This document shows positions 7,377 through 16,990 of a stretch of 64,000 nucleotides of DNA, piece after piece. Position 1 is the stretch's first letter; every line of letters starts with the position of its first letter. A program made the translations under genes and the position numbers. The notes beneath the pieces are model-generated. The model made no database searches, was not told the origin of the DNA, and saw only the letters and a list, made by a program, of their open reading frames with translations. Origin of the DNA: Bacillus pumilus (GTDB lineage Bacteria; Bacillota; Bacilli; Bacillales; Bacillaceae); the NCBI RefSeq assembly GCF_900186955.1, contig NZ_LT906438.1, positions 3,100,001-3,164,000 on the forward strand, written 5' to 3'.

Positions 7377-7946
7377 TTATTTAGAACGAAATACGTTTGC
7401 ACTTCGTTCATATTCAACATCCGCTTCACCGAGCCGATGATTCACGATTCGGGCGGCTGCAAATAAATAGTCAGAGAGCCGGTTTACATATGTGAGCGCA
7501 ACTGCTGGAATCTCCTCCTGCTTCGCAAGCGTCACCATATGCCGCTCTGCTCTTCTGACGACTGTCCGCGCCACATGTAAGAGAGCTGCGCCTTCCTGGC
7601 CGCCCGGTAAAATAAACTTCGTGAGAGGCGCGGCTTCTTCTACATAGTCATCCATTCTTTGCTCAAGGACTGCTACAGACGCTTCAGTTAATTTACCTTC
7701 TTTCGGTGGTTTGACTACTGCCAAATCACCGCCGCAGTCAAACAGCTCGTGCTGTATCACAATCAGCTCTGACAAAATGTCTTGAAACAATTCGCCATGC
7801 TGACGTAAATGTGCATGTGCGAGTCCAATGAAGCTATTCGCCTCATCTAACATGCCGTACGCCTCTACTCTCACATCATCCTTATCGGCTCTCCCGCCGA
7901 TCAAGCCTGTTTGACCTTGATCCCCTGTTTTTGTATAAAGTTTCAT
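7377..7946 (-). CDS. yvqK: PduO-type ATP:cob(I)alamin adenosyltransferase
   Basis: 189-residue enzyme that transfers the adenosyl group of ATP to cob(I)alamin, giving adenosylcobalamin. The N-terminal signature KLYTKTGDQGQTGLIGG and the conserved helix block RTVVRRAERHMVTL...ALTYVNRLSDYLFAAAR, which hold ATP and corrin in the PduO family, are both clear. SD AAGGAGG precedes the ATG. It is followed by the BtuFCD-like uptake genes, the same neighbourhood as yvqK-yvrABC of B. subtilis, so salvage of corrinoids is the joint role. Confidence 0.93.
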   Translation of the reverse strand: MKLYTKTGDQGQTGLIGGRADKDDVRVEAYGMLDEANSFIGLAHAHLRQHGELFQDILSELIVIQHELFDCGGDLAVVKPPKEGKLTEASVAVLEQRMDDYVEEAAPLTKFILPGGQEGAALLHVARTVVRRAERHMVTLAKQEEIPAVALTYVNRLSDYLFAAARIVNHRLGEADVEYERSANVFRSK

Positions 7947-8039
7947 TGGTGTTCCTCCTTTTCTTTTGCTTTGTCCTTTTAGTATAACCTGAAGTGAAAA
8001 GGATGTATTTGTTTAACTAAAGTACTGTGATCGCATCAT

Positions 8040-8068
8040 AAACAAAAAGCGAACCATTTGGTTCACTT
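8040..8068 (-). terminator. Terminator after the btuFCD-like genes
   Basis: Minus-strand hairpin AAAGTGAACC-AAAT-GGTTCGCTTT followed by a T tract, immediately after the stop of the ATPase gene. Confidence 0.8.
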
Positions 8069-9349
8069 TTAAATGGCATTCAATGAATAAAGAAGAAGGT
8101 GCACTTTCTGCTTTAATCTTTCATGTAAATGCTCATCACCTTCTGTTTCCTGCATACCCGCAGCAGCGATACAAAGATGATGAATGGACATCCTCGTCTC
8201 CTGTTTTATCATGTGGACAAGCTGCCCCATAAGCTGAACAGACGATCCGTCTGATATAGACTCTTTCAATACAAGCCAAATGGTCAGCTCTTCTTGATGA
8301 CGCATACCGTAAAGCACCATGTCGTCGTCTGTGTCTTCAGCAGCAAATTGTTTTGGTCCACTCGTTAGGTTATAAAACAATAGTCCCTCACGATCATCCA
8401 ACTCGTCACGAAGCATGTCACTTCCCGTTCCGAGAGACCTTTTCCAAAAGAAGCCGCCCTTTTTCTGATGTGAGGAAAGGATGCGGAGCGGCTGTTTGAG
8501 GGAAAACGTCATTCCTTCTCCTCCATACGTTTTCCACCCATCCGCTAACTTTGCATTTGATGCTACAGAAGCCCCCGCAGGTTCAATGATCAGCTGAGGA
8601 TTTGCCCTTCGCGGGTGTTGGAGCGGTGTTACATCTGTTTCATACACACGGTTGATTCGCTCAGGCGTCAAGACGTGATGCGGCAGCCCTACTATTTCCG
8701 TCTTTCCTTCACCAAGCAGCAGCAGCCGATCACAATACAAACTGGCGATGTTCACATCATGAAACACACCGATCACCGTTAGCCTAGAGGAAGTGGTCTC
8801 TTCTTTAATTAAATCAAGCAAATCCTTTTGATAGGCCAAATCAAGAAAACTGGTTGGTTCATCCAGCAATAAATATTCAGGCTGCTGGGCTAATGCCTGT
8901 GCCAAGTACACACGCTGCTGTTCTCCCCCGCTTAGCTCATGAATAGATTGATTCTTAAACTGTGCAACATCCGTTTGTTCCATTACTTTGTTTACGATTC
9001 GCATATCCTCTTGGGTAACAGATTGTAGCCATCCTTTTTGATATGGATAACGACCGAATTGAACCGTTTCTTCCACTGTAAATGAGAAGGCTTGGTCCGT
9101 TTTCTGCGGTAGAACAGCCATTTTTTGCGCAAGCGCCTTTGGACGATAGGATTGAATCAGTTGACCGCTCAGGCGTACTTCACCACTATCAGGTTCCAGC
9201 AACCCAGAGATCATTTTAAGCAAGGTCGACTTCCCGCTTCCATTTGGACCAAGTATACCGAGAAATTCCCCTTGATTTACCTCAAAACTGATGCCACGTA
9301 TGACCTCTTTCTCTCCATATCCACCTTTGATTTCCTTCACTTGAATCAT
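8069..9349 (-). CDS. btuD: Cobalamin ABC transporter ATPase (BtuD/YvrA) with C-terminal extension
   Basis: 426 residues. Residues 1 to about 255 form an ABC ATPase: Walker A GPNGSGKST, Q-loop LPQKTDQ, signature LSGGEQQR, Walker B YLLLDEPTSFLDL and switch His in GVFHDVN. The remaining 170 residues are an extra domain (from about GMTFSLKQPLRILSSHQKKGG). In some Bacilli BtuD is fused to a CbiZ adenosylcobinamide amidohydrolase; this tail could be a divergent CbiZ, but I cannot confirm it. Its start overlaps the stop of the permease gene, so the two are coupled. Together with the two upstream genes it forms a corrinoid importer, by B. subtilis synteny. Confidence 0.88.
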   Translation of the reverse strand: MIQVKEIKGGYGEKEVIRGISFEVNQGEFLGILGPNGSGKSTLLKMISGLLEPDSGEVRLSGQLIQSYRPKALAQKMAVLPQKTDQAFSFTVEETVQFGRYPYQKGWLQSVTQEDMRIVNKVMEQTDVAQFKNQSIHELSGGEQQRVYLAQALAQQPEYLLLDEPTSFLDLAYQKDLLDLIKEETTSSRLTVIGVFHDVNIASLYCDRLLLLGEGKTEIVGLPHHVLTPERINRVYETDVTPLQHPRRANPQLIIEPAGASVASNAKLADGWKTYGGEGMTFSLKQPLRILSSHQKKGGFFWKRSLGTGSDMLRDELDDREGLLFYNLTSGPKQFAAEDTDDDMVLYGMRHQEELTIWLVLKESISDGSSVQLMGQLVHMIKQETRMSIHHLCIAAAGMQETEGDEHLHERLKQKVHLLLYSLNAI

Positions 9350-10404
9350 AGATGCGTCCCTCCTCTGTATTTACGGATGAGGATGATGCCGAATACAGGG
9401 GCACCAATTAACGCTGTGATGATGCCGATCGGTAATTCAGTCGGCTCAATGATCGTACGTGATAACACGTCTGCTAAAACGAGAAAGGAAGCGCCATTCA
9501 GCATAGACAAAGGCAGGAGGTGCCGGTGGTCTGTGATCGCTAAGAGGCGAATAAAATGCGGAATCACAAGTCCCACAAACCCAATTGTCCCTGACACTGC
9601 TACTGCACTACCAGTCAGAATCGATCCAGCAAGCAGCACGATATATTTGCTCCTTTTCACATGTACACCTAATAGCTTTGCCTTCTCCTCGCCATACGTC
9701 ATGACATTCAAATCTCGCCCCATCAGCATTAATGCAAAGGTCCCAATCAGAAAGAAAGGAAGGAAAAGCACAATATAGCGCCAGCCCCTCATGGACACAC
9801 TCCCAAGAAGCCAATGAATAATCTCTTTTAAATCATCACCCGTTAAGGCAATCATCAATGATATAAGCGCTCCCAAAAAAGAACTGAAAATCACCCCTGT
9901 TAAAATTAAAGAGGAGATGCTCATCCCCCGATGGACAAGACGCGCAAAAAAGAGGACGAGACATAGGGTCACAAGCGCTGTTGTCATACTGAAAAAAGGC
10001 AGTGTGAAACTGCCGAGCAAAGGGAGCTGCAAACTGAAAAATAGGGTCGCGACGGCTCCAACTGATGCCCCTTGTGATACACCCAGTGTATATGGGTCAG
10101 CAAGAGGATTTTTTAATAAACCTTGAAATGCTGCACCAGATAACGCCAGCGCTGCTCCGACTAATGCCGCTAATATCACTCTCGGCAGCCGGATATTCAT
10201 CATAATATTGCGATCAATTGAATCTATTGTGCCTATCTGCACACCGAATAGTTCATGAACAAATATACGGAGAATAGAAGGAATGGGAATCCCTAAGCTT
10301 CCAAAGGAGATTCCCATTCCAATGCTCACCACAAGAAGTAAAGCACTTAGTGTGTATGCGATGATGAATTTATTTGAACGTGTCAGGATAGATGCTTTTC
10401 GCAA
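9346..10404 (-). CDS. btuC: Cobalamin ABC transporter permease (BtuC/YvrB)
   Basis: FecCD/BtuC-family permease of about 352 residues with about ten membrane segments and the family blocks RLPRVILAALVGAALALSGAAFQGLLKNPLADPYTLGVSQGASVGA and TGSAVAVSGTIGFVGLVIPHFIRL. An open frame begins at TTG 10422, but that start has no SD. TTG 10404 lies nine bases after AAGGAG and is preferred. Either start overlaps the 3' end of the binding-protein gene, which indicates coupling. It ends in a short overlap with the ATPase gene. Confidence 0.9.
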   Translation of the reverse strand: MRKASILTRSNKFIIAYTLSALLLVVSIGMGISFGSLGIPIPSILRIFVHELFGVQIGTIDSIDRNIMMNIRLPRVILAALVGAALALSGAAFQGLLKNPLADPYTLGVSQGASVGAVATLFFSLQLPLLGSFTLPFFSMTTALVTLCLVLFFARLVHRGMSISSLILTGVIFSSFLGALISLMIALTGDDLKEIIHWLLGSVSMRGWRYIVLFLPFFLIGTFALMLMGRDLNVMTYGEEKAKLLGVHVKRSKYIVLLAGSILTGSAVAVSGTIGFVGLVIPHFIRLLAITDHRHLLPLSMLNGASFLVLADVLSRTIIEPTELPIGIITALIGAPVFGIILIRKYRGGTHL

Positions 10405-11320
10405 GAGCCTCGACTCCTTCAACCAATCGCGGTCCCGGTCTTGATGCGAGATCCGTATTCAATTGAAAGACTTGTTTTTCCTTCACTGCTTTGATCGCAT
10501 TCCAGCCGTCTCTCTTTTTCAGATCAGCTAAGCTGGAACCATCAATTGTGACGATTACGTCAGGGTTTCGTTTGATAATCGATTCTTCTGTCATTTGCAC
10601 CCAGCCAGTTTGATCACCAGCAGCATTTTTCGCATGGATAACAGAAAGCATTTCATCCATAAATGTATGAGTACCTGTTGTATAAATTTCAGGCGTACCT
10701 GAAACTTCAACAAAGACTGTTTTTTGTTTGTCTTTCGAGATCGCCTCTGCTTGTTTCTTGATGTGATTCAATTTTGCTTTCATCTCGTCTACAAGCTTTG
10801 TTGATGCTTCTTTTGCACCTGTTGCTTCACCGATCGTATTGATCGATTTGTACACATCCTTAAAGGAAGTGGCATCATTTACAGTCAGTACTTGAATTCC
10901 TGCATCCTCTAGCTGTTTAAATCCCTCTTTTGATCCCATCTGCGAGGCATGAGCTAGTACAAGATCAGGCTTTAAGGAAATCACCTTCTCGACATTGAAT
11001 TCAAGTCCGCCAATCTTCTCTACCTTTTCAACTTCCTTTGGATAATTGTCAAAATCAGATCGTCCAACCATTTTATCTCCAAGACCAAGCGCATAGGCAA
11101 CCTCTGTATTACTTGGAATTAATGAGACAATACGTTTAGGCTGTTCTTTGATTTCGACTGTTTTACCAGCTGCATCTTTAATCGAGACAGGAAATGCCGC
11201 AGCCGCTGTTTCGTTATTTTGTGAACTCTTTGCTTTATGGTCTGTTTCAGCACCTGCACATCCTGCTAAAACACCCATCACAAGCAATAGCGATAGCCAA
11301 ATGGCCGTTAACTTTTTCAT
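10370..11320 (-). CDS. btuF: Cobalamin-binding lipoprotein (BtuF/YvrC)
   Basis: 316-residue substrate-binding lipoprotein (lipobox LAGC, Cys21) with the class III fold and the BtuF-like start of the mature domain, QPKRIVSLIPSNTEVAYALGLGDKMVGRSDFDNYP. It is first in the btuF-C-D set and carries the substrate assignment. A Fe-siderophore role is a weaker alternative: there is no Fur box, and the neighbour makes adenosylcobalamin. The upstream gap of about 170 bp is too short for, and shows no trace of, a cobalamin riboswitch. Confidence 0.88.
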   Translation of the reverse strand: MKKLTAIWLSLLLVMGVLAGCAGAETDHKAKSSQNNETAAAAFPVSIKDAAGKTVEIKEQPKRIVSLIPSNTEVAYALGLGDKMVGRSDFDNYPKEVEKVEKIGGLEFNVEKVISLKPDLVLAHASQMGSKEGFKQLEDAGIQVLTVNDATSFKDVYKSINTIGEATGAKEASTKLVDEMKAKLNHIKKQAEAISKDKQKTVFVEVSGTPEIYTTGTHTFMDEMLSVIHAKNAAGDQTGWVQMTEESIIKRNPDVIVTIDGSSLADLKKRDGWNAIKAVKEKQVFQLNTDLASRPGPRLVEGVEALAKSIYPDTFK

Positions 11321-11456
11321 GAATGAACCCCCTGATTTATGTACTGCTTGACGAAAGCTCTTCCGTCAATTCTTTTCTAATTTCGGGAATATTATACTAC
11401 AGTGCAGTTAGGTTGTATATGTGATTTCTAAAAGCGTCTTTTTCGTTCTGATAAAA

Positions 11457-11486
11457 GAAAAACAGCCTCTAATAAGACTGTTTTAC
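11457..11486 (-). terminator. Terminator of the galacturonate operon
   Basis: Minus-strand AAAACAG...CTGTTTT hairpin followed by TTTTCTTTT, just past the stop of the GH28 gene. Confidence 0.7.
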
Positions 11487-11492
11487 GCCCAT

Positions 11493-12884
11493 CTATTTAT
11501 TAATTTGTTCCCCATTGATGACAACTTTCTGAAAAGAAGGCGCTACTGCATTCTCCAAAGAAAGTGGATACGTCACATGGTCTATGACACAATTTTTCAT
11601 GTTGAAGTTTGTCACGGGGGAATGTGAGTAGGCGGCTATTTTCACACCATATCGTCCGCCGCTGCTTTTCAGTCCTTCCACTTGAATATGACGTACAACA
11701 GGACGATGTGGACCCGCATCCCCTTCCTCATACATCATGTCGATACAGACCACTTCATGCTTTAAGCTTTTGACTGTGTTGTTTTTAAAGTAAATATGTT
11801 CAATGGTACCGCCTCTGACAGAGTTGGTTTTAATCCGCAGTGCCCGGTCAAGGTTCGGACTATCCATGACATTATTCTCTGCATAGATATACCTTACCCC
11901 GCCAGAGATTTCACTCCCAATCGTCACTCCGCCGTGTCCATCACGCATCTCATTTCTACGAATAACAATGTTTTCAGATGGAATCCCTATTCTCCGTCCG
12001 TCCTCGTTCCTTCCAGATTTGATGGCAATACAATCGTCGCCATTATCAAAATAACAATCTTCAATGAGCACATTCCGGCAAGACTCCGGATTGACACCAT
12101 CTGTGTTTGGTCCATGCCCGATAATATGAACTCCACGGACAATCACAAGTTCACTTAGTACAGGGTGAATTTGCCACATCGGTGAATCCTTCACTGTCAC
12201 TCCCTCAATAAGAACTTGCTGACATTGGTAGGGCTGGATAAAGCTTGATCTTAAATAATGCCCTTCTCCAAACACTCTTTCTTCTACTGGTATTCTCTTT
12301 TCAGCCATGTCAAATAGAAGCTGACGATCCCGATCTTGAGAAGGCTGGCCATTCGTGCCATATTTCCAAGGCCACCAATGATGCTCATCTCCTCTGCCAT
12401 CAAGCGTTCCAGCTCCTGTAATGGCGATGTTTTCTGCATGGTGTGCATAAATGAGAGGTGAATAATTATAAAGCTCAACCCCTTCATATCTTGTCAGTAC
12501 AAGCGGCAGATAATCCTTTCGGTTTTGGCTGAATGCCACATACGCTTTCTCATGCAAATGCAGCTCTACATGACTCTTCAATTCTAGCGCACCTGTCACA
12601 AACGTCCCTTCTGGAATCAGCACACGTCCCCCTTTCAAACGGTGCGCATCATCAATGGCAGACTGGATAGCATCTGTTGAAAGCTCGGTTCCTTTTGCAT
12701 CTGCCCCATAATGAACCACATTAAATTCACGATCAGGGAACAGTGGTGCTTTTATCTGCTTTAACACTTGATCGATTCCGTTTGCTTCTTTGTCTTTCTT
12801 CCCTTGCCTTGCTAAACGAGTGAGTCCGATTCCTGTGAGTACCGTTCCTGCTGTGATATACATCAAATCCCGTTTTCTAGACAC
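11493..12884 (-). CDS. GH28 polygalacturonase-type glycoside hydrolase
   Basis: 463-residue parallel beta-helix enzyme that hydrolyses galacturonan or rhamnogalacturonan fragments. All four GH28 signatures are present in order: NTDG (HGPNTDGVNPES), GDDC (DNGDDCIAIKSG), GHGG (RDGHGGVTIGSE) and RIKT (DRALRIKTNSVRGG). The N-terminus has only a short, weakly hydrophobic segment (about residues 8-22, MYITAGTVLTGIGL) with no signal-peptidase site, so it may be a cytoplasmic exo-enzyme acting on imported oligogalacturonides. It is the last gene of the uxaC-exuR-uxaB-uxaA operon and would feed galacturonate to it. Confidence 0.93.
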   Translation of the reverse strand: MSRKRDLMYITAGTVLTGIGLTRLARQGKKDKEANGIDQVLKQIKAPLFPDREFNVVHYGADAKGTELSTDAIQSAIDDAHRLKGGRVLIPEGTFVTGALELKSHVELHLHEKAYVAFSQNRKDYLPLVLTRYEGVELYNYSPLIYAHHAENIAITGAGTLDGRGDEHHWWPWKYGTNGQPSQDRDRQLLFDMAEKRIPVEERVFGEGHYLRSSFIQPYQCQQVLIEGVTVKDSPMWQIHPVLSELVIVRGVHIIGHGPNTDGVNPESCRNVLIEDCYFDNGDDCIAIKSGRNEDGRRIGIPSENIVIRRNEMRDGHGGVTIGSEISGGVRYIYAENNVMDSPNLDRALRIKTNSVRGGTIEHIYFKNNTVKSLKHEVVCIDMMYEEGDAGPHRPVVRHIQVEGLKSSGGRYGVKIAAYSHSPVTNFNMKNCVIDHVTYPLSLENAVAPSFQKVVINGEQINK

Positions 12885-12904
12885 ATTCTCATCCCCCAGT
12901 CGCC

Positions 12905-14398
12905 TTAAAGTGTGACACCTGTTTTGAAAATAGCCAGCTCTCTAAAATTGTTTTTTTCATGATTCAATAGCTTCCCGCTCGCCACATCAATGACAGTTGA
13001 AATAAATTTTTCTAACACAATATCTTCTGGTACATCTTCAAGCAGTTCTCCCGCATTAAAGTCAATCCAATGTTTTTTTGTTTCATATAAGGCTGTATTC
13101 GTCGAGACCTTCATTGTTGGGACAAACGTGCCGAATGGTGTCCCTCTGCCTGTTGTAAAAAGAACCAACTGACAGCCAGAAGCGGCAAGAGCAGATGAAG
13201 CAACCAAATCATTTCCTGGTGCACTTAATAAATTTAGACCCTTTCGCTTCAGCAATTCCCCATATTTCAATACATCTTGAATGTCAGAAGTTCCTGCTTT
13301 TTGTGTACAACCGAGAGATTTATCCTCTAATGTCGAAATTCCACCTGCTTTATTTCCCGGGGAAGGATTTTCATATACTGGCTGTCGATGATCCATGAAG
13401 TATTGTTTAAAGTCATTGATCATTTGCACAATATTGTCGAAAGTCGCTTCTGATTCCGCTCTCTCCATTAAAATCGTTTCTGCTCCAAACATTTCGGGCA
13501 CTTCTGTTAACACTGTCGTGCCGCCTTGAGCAACAATAAAATCGGACAGCCTTCCTAAAAGCGGATTTGCGGTAATGCCGGAGAATCCATCTGATCCCCC
13601 GCACTTCAAGCCGATTTTCAGCTCAGATAACGGGATTTCTTCACGGTGATCTTCTTTCGCTGCCTCATAAATTTCCTTGAGTAAAGCGACTCCCACCTCA
13701 ATCTCATCTCCTACTTCTTGGCTTCTTAAAAATTTCACTCTCTCATGGTCATATTCACCTAATGTAGACTGAAAATCTTCAATGTCGTTATTTTCACAAC
13801 CAAGTCCGAGGACGAGCACTCCTCCAGCATTGGGATGCTTCACGGCATTTTGTAAAATGATTTTTGTATTCTCATGATCGTCCCCAAGCTGTGAGCATCC
13901 ATAATTGTGCTTTAATACAAGAGCTGTTTCAAACGGATGGATGCTTCCGCCCATTTCAGCGGTAAAAATTTGAATGATTTGATCGGCGATGCCATTTACG
14001 CATCCAACGGTTGGGACAATCCAAAGCTCATTGCGAATCCCGCTTTCCCCATTTTTTCGTTTATATCCTTTAAATGTAAGATTCGTTTTTTCATAGGGGT
14101 TATTTGTAAATGAAGGCTCGTATTCATAATCGAGCTTGCCTGATAGATTGGTTTTGATGTTATGTGTATGCACCCATTCTCCAGCAGAAATGGCAGTCGT
14201 TGCATGCCCAATGGGGTAACCGTATTTCATGATATTCTCTCTTTGCTTGATATCAGCCAATGCAAACTTATGACCTTTGGCGATGGTCTCTTTTAAAATA
14301 ACGGAATGATCTTGATGATGTAGCTCCTCCCCTTGTTCAAGCACTTTTAAAGCAATACCGACATTATCTGAAGGGTGAATCACAATAAAATCTTTCAT
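12905..14398 (-). CDS. uxaA: Altronate dehydratase
   Basis: 497-residue UxaA, which dehydrates D-altronate to 2-keto-3-deoxygluconate in galacturonate breakdown. The length matches the full two-domain enzyme (short N-terminal SAF-like domain to about residue 95, then the large UxaA catalytic domain). The motifs HNYGCSQLGDDHENTK, GLGCENND, LKCGGSDGFSGITANP and STLEDKSLGCTQKAG contain the conserved Cys residues expected for the metal-dependent site. Its start overlaps the uxaB stop in an ATGA arrangement, so the two genes are translationally coupled. Confidence 0.95.
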   Translation of the reverse strand: MKDFIVIHPSDNVGIALKVLEQGEELHHQDHSVILKETIAKGHKFALADIKQRENIMKYGYPIGHATTAISAGEWVHTHNIKTNLSGKLDYEYEPSFTNNPYEKTNLTFKGYKRKNGESGIRNELWIVPTVGCVNGIADQIIQIFTAEMGGSIHPFETALVLKHNYGCSQLGDDHENTKIILQNAVKHPNAGGVLVLGLGCENNDIEDFQSTLGEYDHERVKFLRSQEVGDEIEVGVALLKEIYEAAKEDHREEIPLSELKIGLKCGGSDGFSGITANPLLGRLSDFIVAQGGTTVLTEVPEMFGAETILMERAESEATFDNIVQMINDFKQYFMDHRQPVYENPSPGNKAGGISTLEDKSLGCTQKAGTSDIQDVLKYGELLKRKGLNLLSAPGNDLVASSALAASGCQLVLFTTGRGTPFGTFVPTMKVSTNTALYETKKHWIDFNAGELLEDVPEDIVLEKFISTVIDVASGKLLNHEKNNFRELAIFKTGVTL

Positions 14399-15852
14399 GC
14401 CTTCTCCCCCTGACTTTCATATTGATGCTGCAGCATTCGTTGAACAGCCGCTCTCATCCCTTGCTCCTTTATGAGGGTAAGCTGATCAGCTACAGCGTGA
14501 ACCAAATCATTTATATCCGTTAAATTTCTCCCCCATAATTTTTCACATGATAGAATCTTTGCTGCGATCGCTTCATTAGATTGGTTCTCTTCTTCAAAGG
14601 CTTCCTTCATGAATGCCAGTACAGTCTCATCATCCTTTATCTTTTCTGCATGTGCTCTGTAAAAATAAATGAGGCTGCTGAGTGAAAACACGAGTTTCAT
14701 TGGCAGCTGTTTCTTTTGCTCAACATAATCGAGCAATGACGGAAGAATACGGGTTCGAAACTTAGATACACCATTAAGCGCAATATCCAGCAATTGATGC
14801 TTCACAAATGGATTGCAAAATCGATCCCAAACCGATTGTGTATAAAGAAGAAGCTCACCTCGAGAAAGCTCAAGCCCTGGCAGTATTTCCTCCTCCAGCA
14901 TCCGCCGGATGAACGGGCCAACATCCTCATCATCCACAGCCTCTTTTACAGTTTCTACCCCGCATGAGTAAGCGATTGGCACCATCGCTGTATGGGCACC
15001 GTTTAAAATCCGTACCTTGCTCATGCGATAAGGCGCAATATCCTCTACAAAAAGGACATTTAAACCTGCTTCTTGAAAGGGAAGCTCTTTTTGTACGAAG
15101 ACAGGTGCTTCAATAACAAAGAGGTGATAGTATTCTGCCGTGACAAGCAACTCGTCGATATATCCCTCTTCCTTTTGAACAATTTCAGCTGCTTCCTTAG
15201 AAAACCCAGGAACGATCCGATCCACAAGCGTATTACAAAACGTATTGGCTTCCTTGATCCATGTGATAAACGCAAGCGGCAGGTCCCACTCAGTTGCCAT
15301 GTCTATCACATATTCCTTCAAGCGATCACCGTTATGTTCGACCAGTTCACATGGAAGGATGATCAGCCCTTTTTGTTCATCTCCAGCAAATGCTTTAAAC
15401 CTGTGATATAGGAACGCCGTCAGCTTTCCTGGAAAACTCGCTTGCGGTCGATCCTCCAAGCGATCCGCCTTTCTGAACATAAGCCCTGCCTCTGTCGTGT
15501 TGGAGAAGACAAAGCGGAGATCGGGGTTTTCAGCTACTTGTAAAAAAACATCATAATCCGTATACGTACTGATTCCTCTGCTGATCGATTGAATGACCAT
15601 CCGCTCATTCATTTCTTGCTGGTCATGATAGCCCTGTATACATAATGTGTATAAGCCATCTTGTTCATTTAAAGCTGCAACAGATCCTTTTCTCGGGGGA
15701 ACAACAACAGCTCTTCCTTTAAAATCTGTGCAGTCGTTCAGCTTTTGGATGTGCCAATTAATAAAGCCTCGCATAAAATTCCCTTCACCAATCTGCAAAA
15801 TCGTTTCCGGATACTCAGGCACCGGGTATAGGGCTTTTGATAAACGTTTCAA
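14395..15852 (-). CDS. uxaB: Tagaturonate reductase (altronate oxidoreductase)
   Basis: 485-residue NAD-dependent enzyme of the mannitol dehydrogenase/UxaB family, reducing D-tagaturonate to D-altronate. Clear are the dinucleotide-binding start ILQIGEGNFMRGFINWHI (about residues 19-36), the conserved FSNTTEAGL and the catalytic-domain block KVRILNGAHTAMVPIAYSCG. It stands between the regulator gene and uxaA, with an ATGA overlap at its 3' end. Confidence 0.94.
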   Translation of the reverse strand: MKRLSKALYPVPEYPETILQIGEGNFMRGFINWHIQKLNDCTDFKGRAVVVPPRKGSVAALNEQDGLYTLCIQGYHDQQEMNERMVIQSISRGISTYTDYDVFLQVAENPDLRFVFSNTTEAGLMFRKADRLEDRPQASFPGKLTAFLYHRFKAFAGDEQKGLIILPCELVEHNGDRLKEYVIDMATEWDLPLAFITWIKEANTFCNTLVDRIVPGFSKEAAEIVQKEEGYIDELLVTAEYYHLFVIEAPVFVQKELPFQEAGLNVLFVEDIAPYRMSKVRILNGAHTAMVPIAYSCGVETVKEAVDDEDVGPFIRRMLEEEILPGLELSRGELLLYTQSVWDRFCNPFVKHQLLDIALNGVSKFRTRILPSLLDYVEQKKQLPMKLVFSLSSLIYFYRAHAEKIKDDETVLAFMKEAFEEENQSNEAIAAKILSCEKLWGRNLTDINDLVHAVADQLTLIKEQGMRAAVQRMLQHQYESQGEKA

Positions 15853-15911
15853 ATGGATTCCCCTCTCTGTAATTTATGCACACGTGAACATTCTTCTATA
15901 AAAGATGCCGA

Positions 15912-16922
15912 TTACTGCACCTTTTTGACTGAATCTCTGATCATCAGCTCTGTGTGGACATACATTTTTTCCATATGATCTTTTTCCTGCTCTTCACCGT
16001 TTATGACGGATAGGATGGCTTCTGCTCCAAGTGCACACATTTTTTCGATTGGCTTTTTCACCGTTGTCAGTGCAGGCGTGGTATAGGATGAAAATGCAAT
16101 ATCATCAAAACCAATAATAGAGATATCGCCTGGACACGTCTTGCCCTTTGCATATAAAGCATTCATCGCACCAATGGCCATGTCATCGTTAGAGCAAAAA
16201 AGCGCTGTTGGCGGATGATCAAGGGTCAGCAGAGATTCCATTGATTCATAGCCGCTTTTCATATGGTAGTCACCCGTGATCATATATTCTTTTTTCATAG
16301 GAATATGGTGATCAATTAACGCTTGGAGAAAGCCAGCTTTTCTCTCCTGAGTCGATTTAAAGCCTTCTTTTCCTTCAATGATGGCGATTTGTTGATGGCC
16401 TTGCTGAATGAAATAGTGCGCTGCCTGGTATGCTCCTTGACTATCATCTGCTAATATATTCATCACTTCATTACTTTCTACACGACGGTTCAGCACAATG
16501 ATTGGAATGCCCTGTTTCTTGACATGATGGATAAACGCTTCATCGTGCTCGCTTTGGCTCATCAGCAAAATGCCATCGTAGCGCTGTTTATGAATGGTTG
16601 TGTAATCGTGAAAATCGTCAATACCCCTAACAAACAGATTGTAATGCTCTGTCATGACGCTATTGACACCTTTTAACGCATCCACAAAGAAGCTTGAGGA
16701 TGTGCCTTCTGTTAAACTCGTGAAAAACAGACCGATTGTAAACGATTTTTGTGATACAAGGCCTCTGGCATGGACATTTGGTGAATAGTTCAGCTGTTTT
16801 GCAATCGACAAAATCTTTTGTTTTGTCTTCTCTTTAATAAAAGGACTGTTATTCAAAGCCCTTGATACTGTGGTATGAGAGACATTTGCCAATTTTGCTA
16901 TGTCTTTAATTGTGACTGTCAT
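15912..16922 (-). CDS. exuR: LacI-family regulator of galacturonate use (ExuR-like)
   Basis: 336-residue LacI/GalR repressor: HTH with hinge (TVTIKDIAKLANVSHTTVSRALNNSPFIKEKT) and a type I periplasmic-binding-like effector domain (through PGDISIIGFDDIAFSSYTTPALTTVKKP). The ATG at 16922 is chosen because AAGGCGG precedes it and the HTH begins at once; a longer frame to 16952 exists. It lies inside the operon between uxaC and uxaB, so it is autoregulated, probably through the two palindromes upstream of uxaC. The effector is presumably an intermediate of galacturonate breakdown. Confidence 0.9.
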   Translation of the reverse strand: MTVTIKDIAKLANVSHTTVSRALNNSPFIKEKTKQKILSIAKQLNYSPNVHARGLVSQKSFTIGLFFTSLTEGTSSSFFVDALKGVNSVMTEHYNLFVRGIDDFHDYTTIHKQRYDGILLMSQSEHDEAFIHHVKKQGIPIIVLNRRVESNEVMNILADDSQGAYQAAHYFIQQGHQQIAIIEGKEGFKSTQERKAGFLQALIDHHIPMKKEYMITGDYHMKSGYESMESLLTLDHPPTALFCSNDDMAIGAMNALYAKGKTCPGDISIIGFDDIAFSSYTTPALTTVKKPIEKMCALGAEAILSVINGEEQEKDHMEKMYVHTELMIRDSVKKVQ

Positions 16923-16990
16923 GCTATTCCGCCTTTTATGATTTTTTTCCATCTTATCATAAAACCGCTTTCATTTTCTCACCTTTTTCC

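Noticed and set aside
11321..11492. Cobalamin riboswitch upstream of the btuF-like gene
   Set aside because: The gap is too short for the aptamer and none of its conserved boxes is seen.
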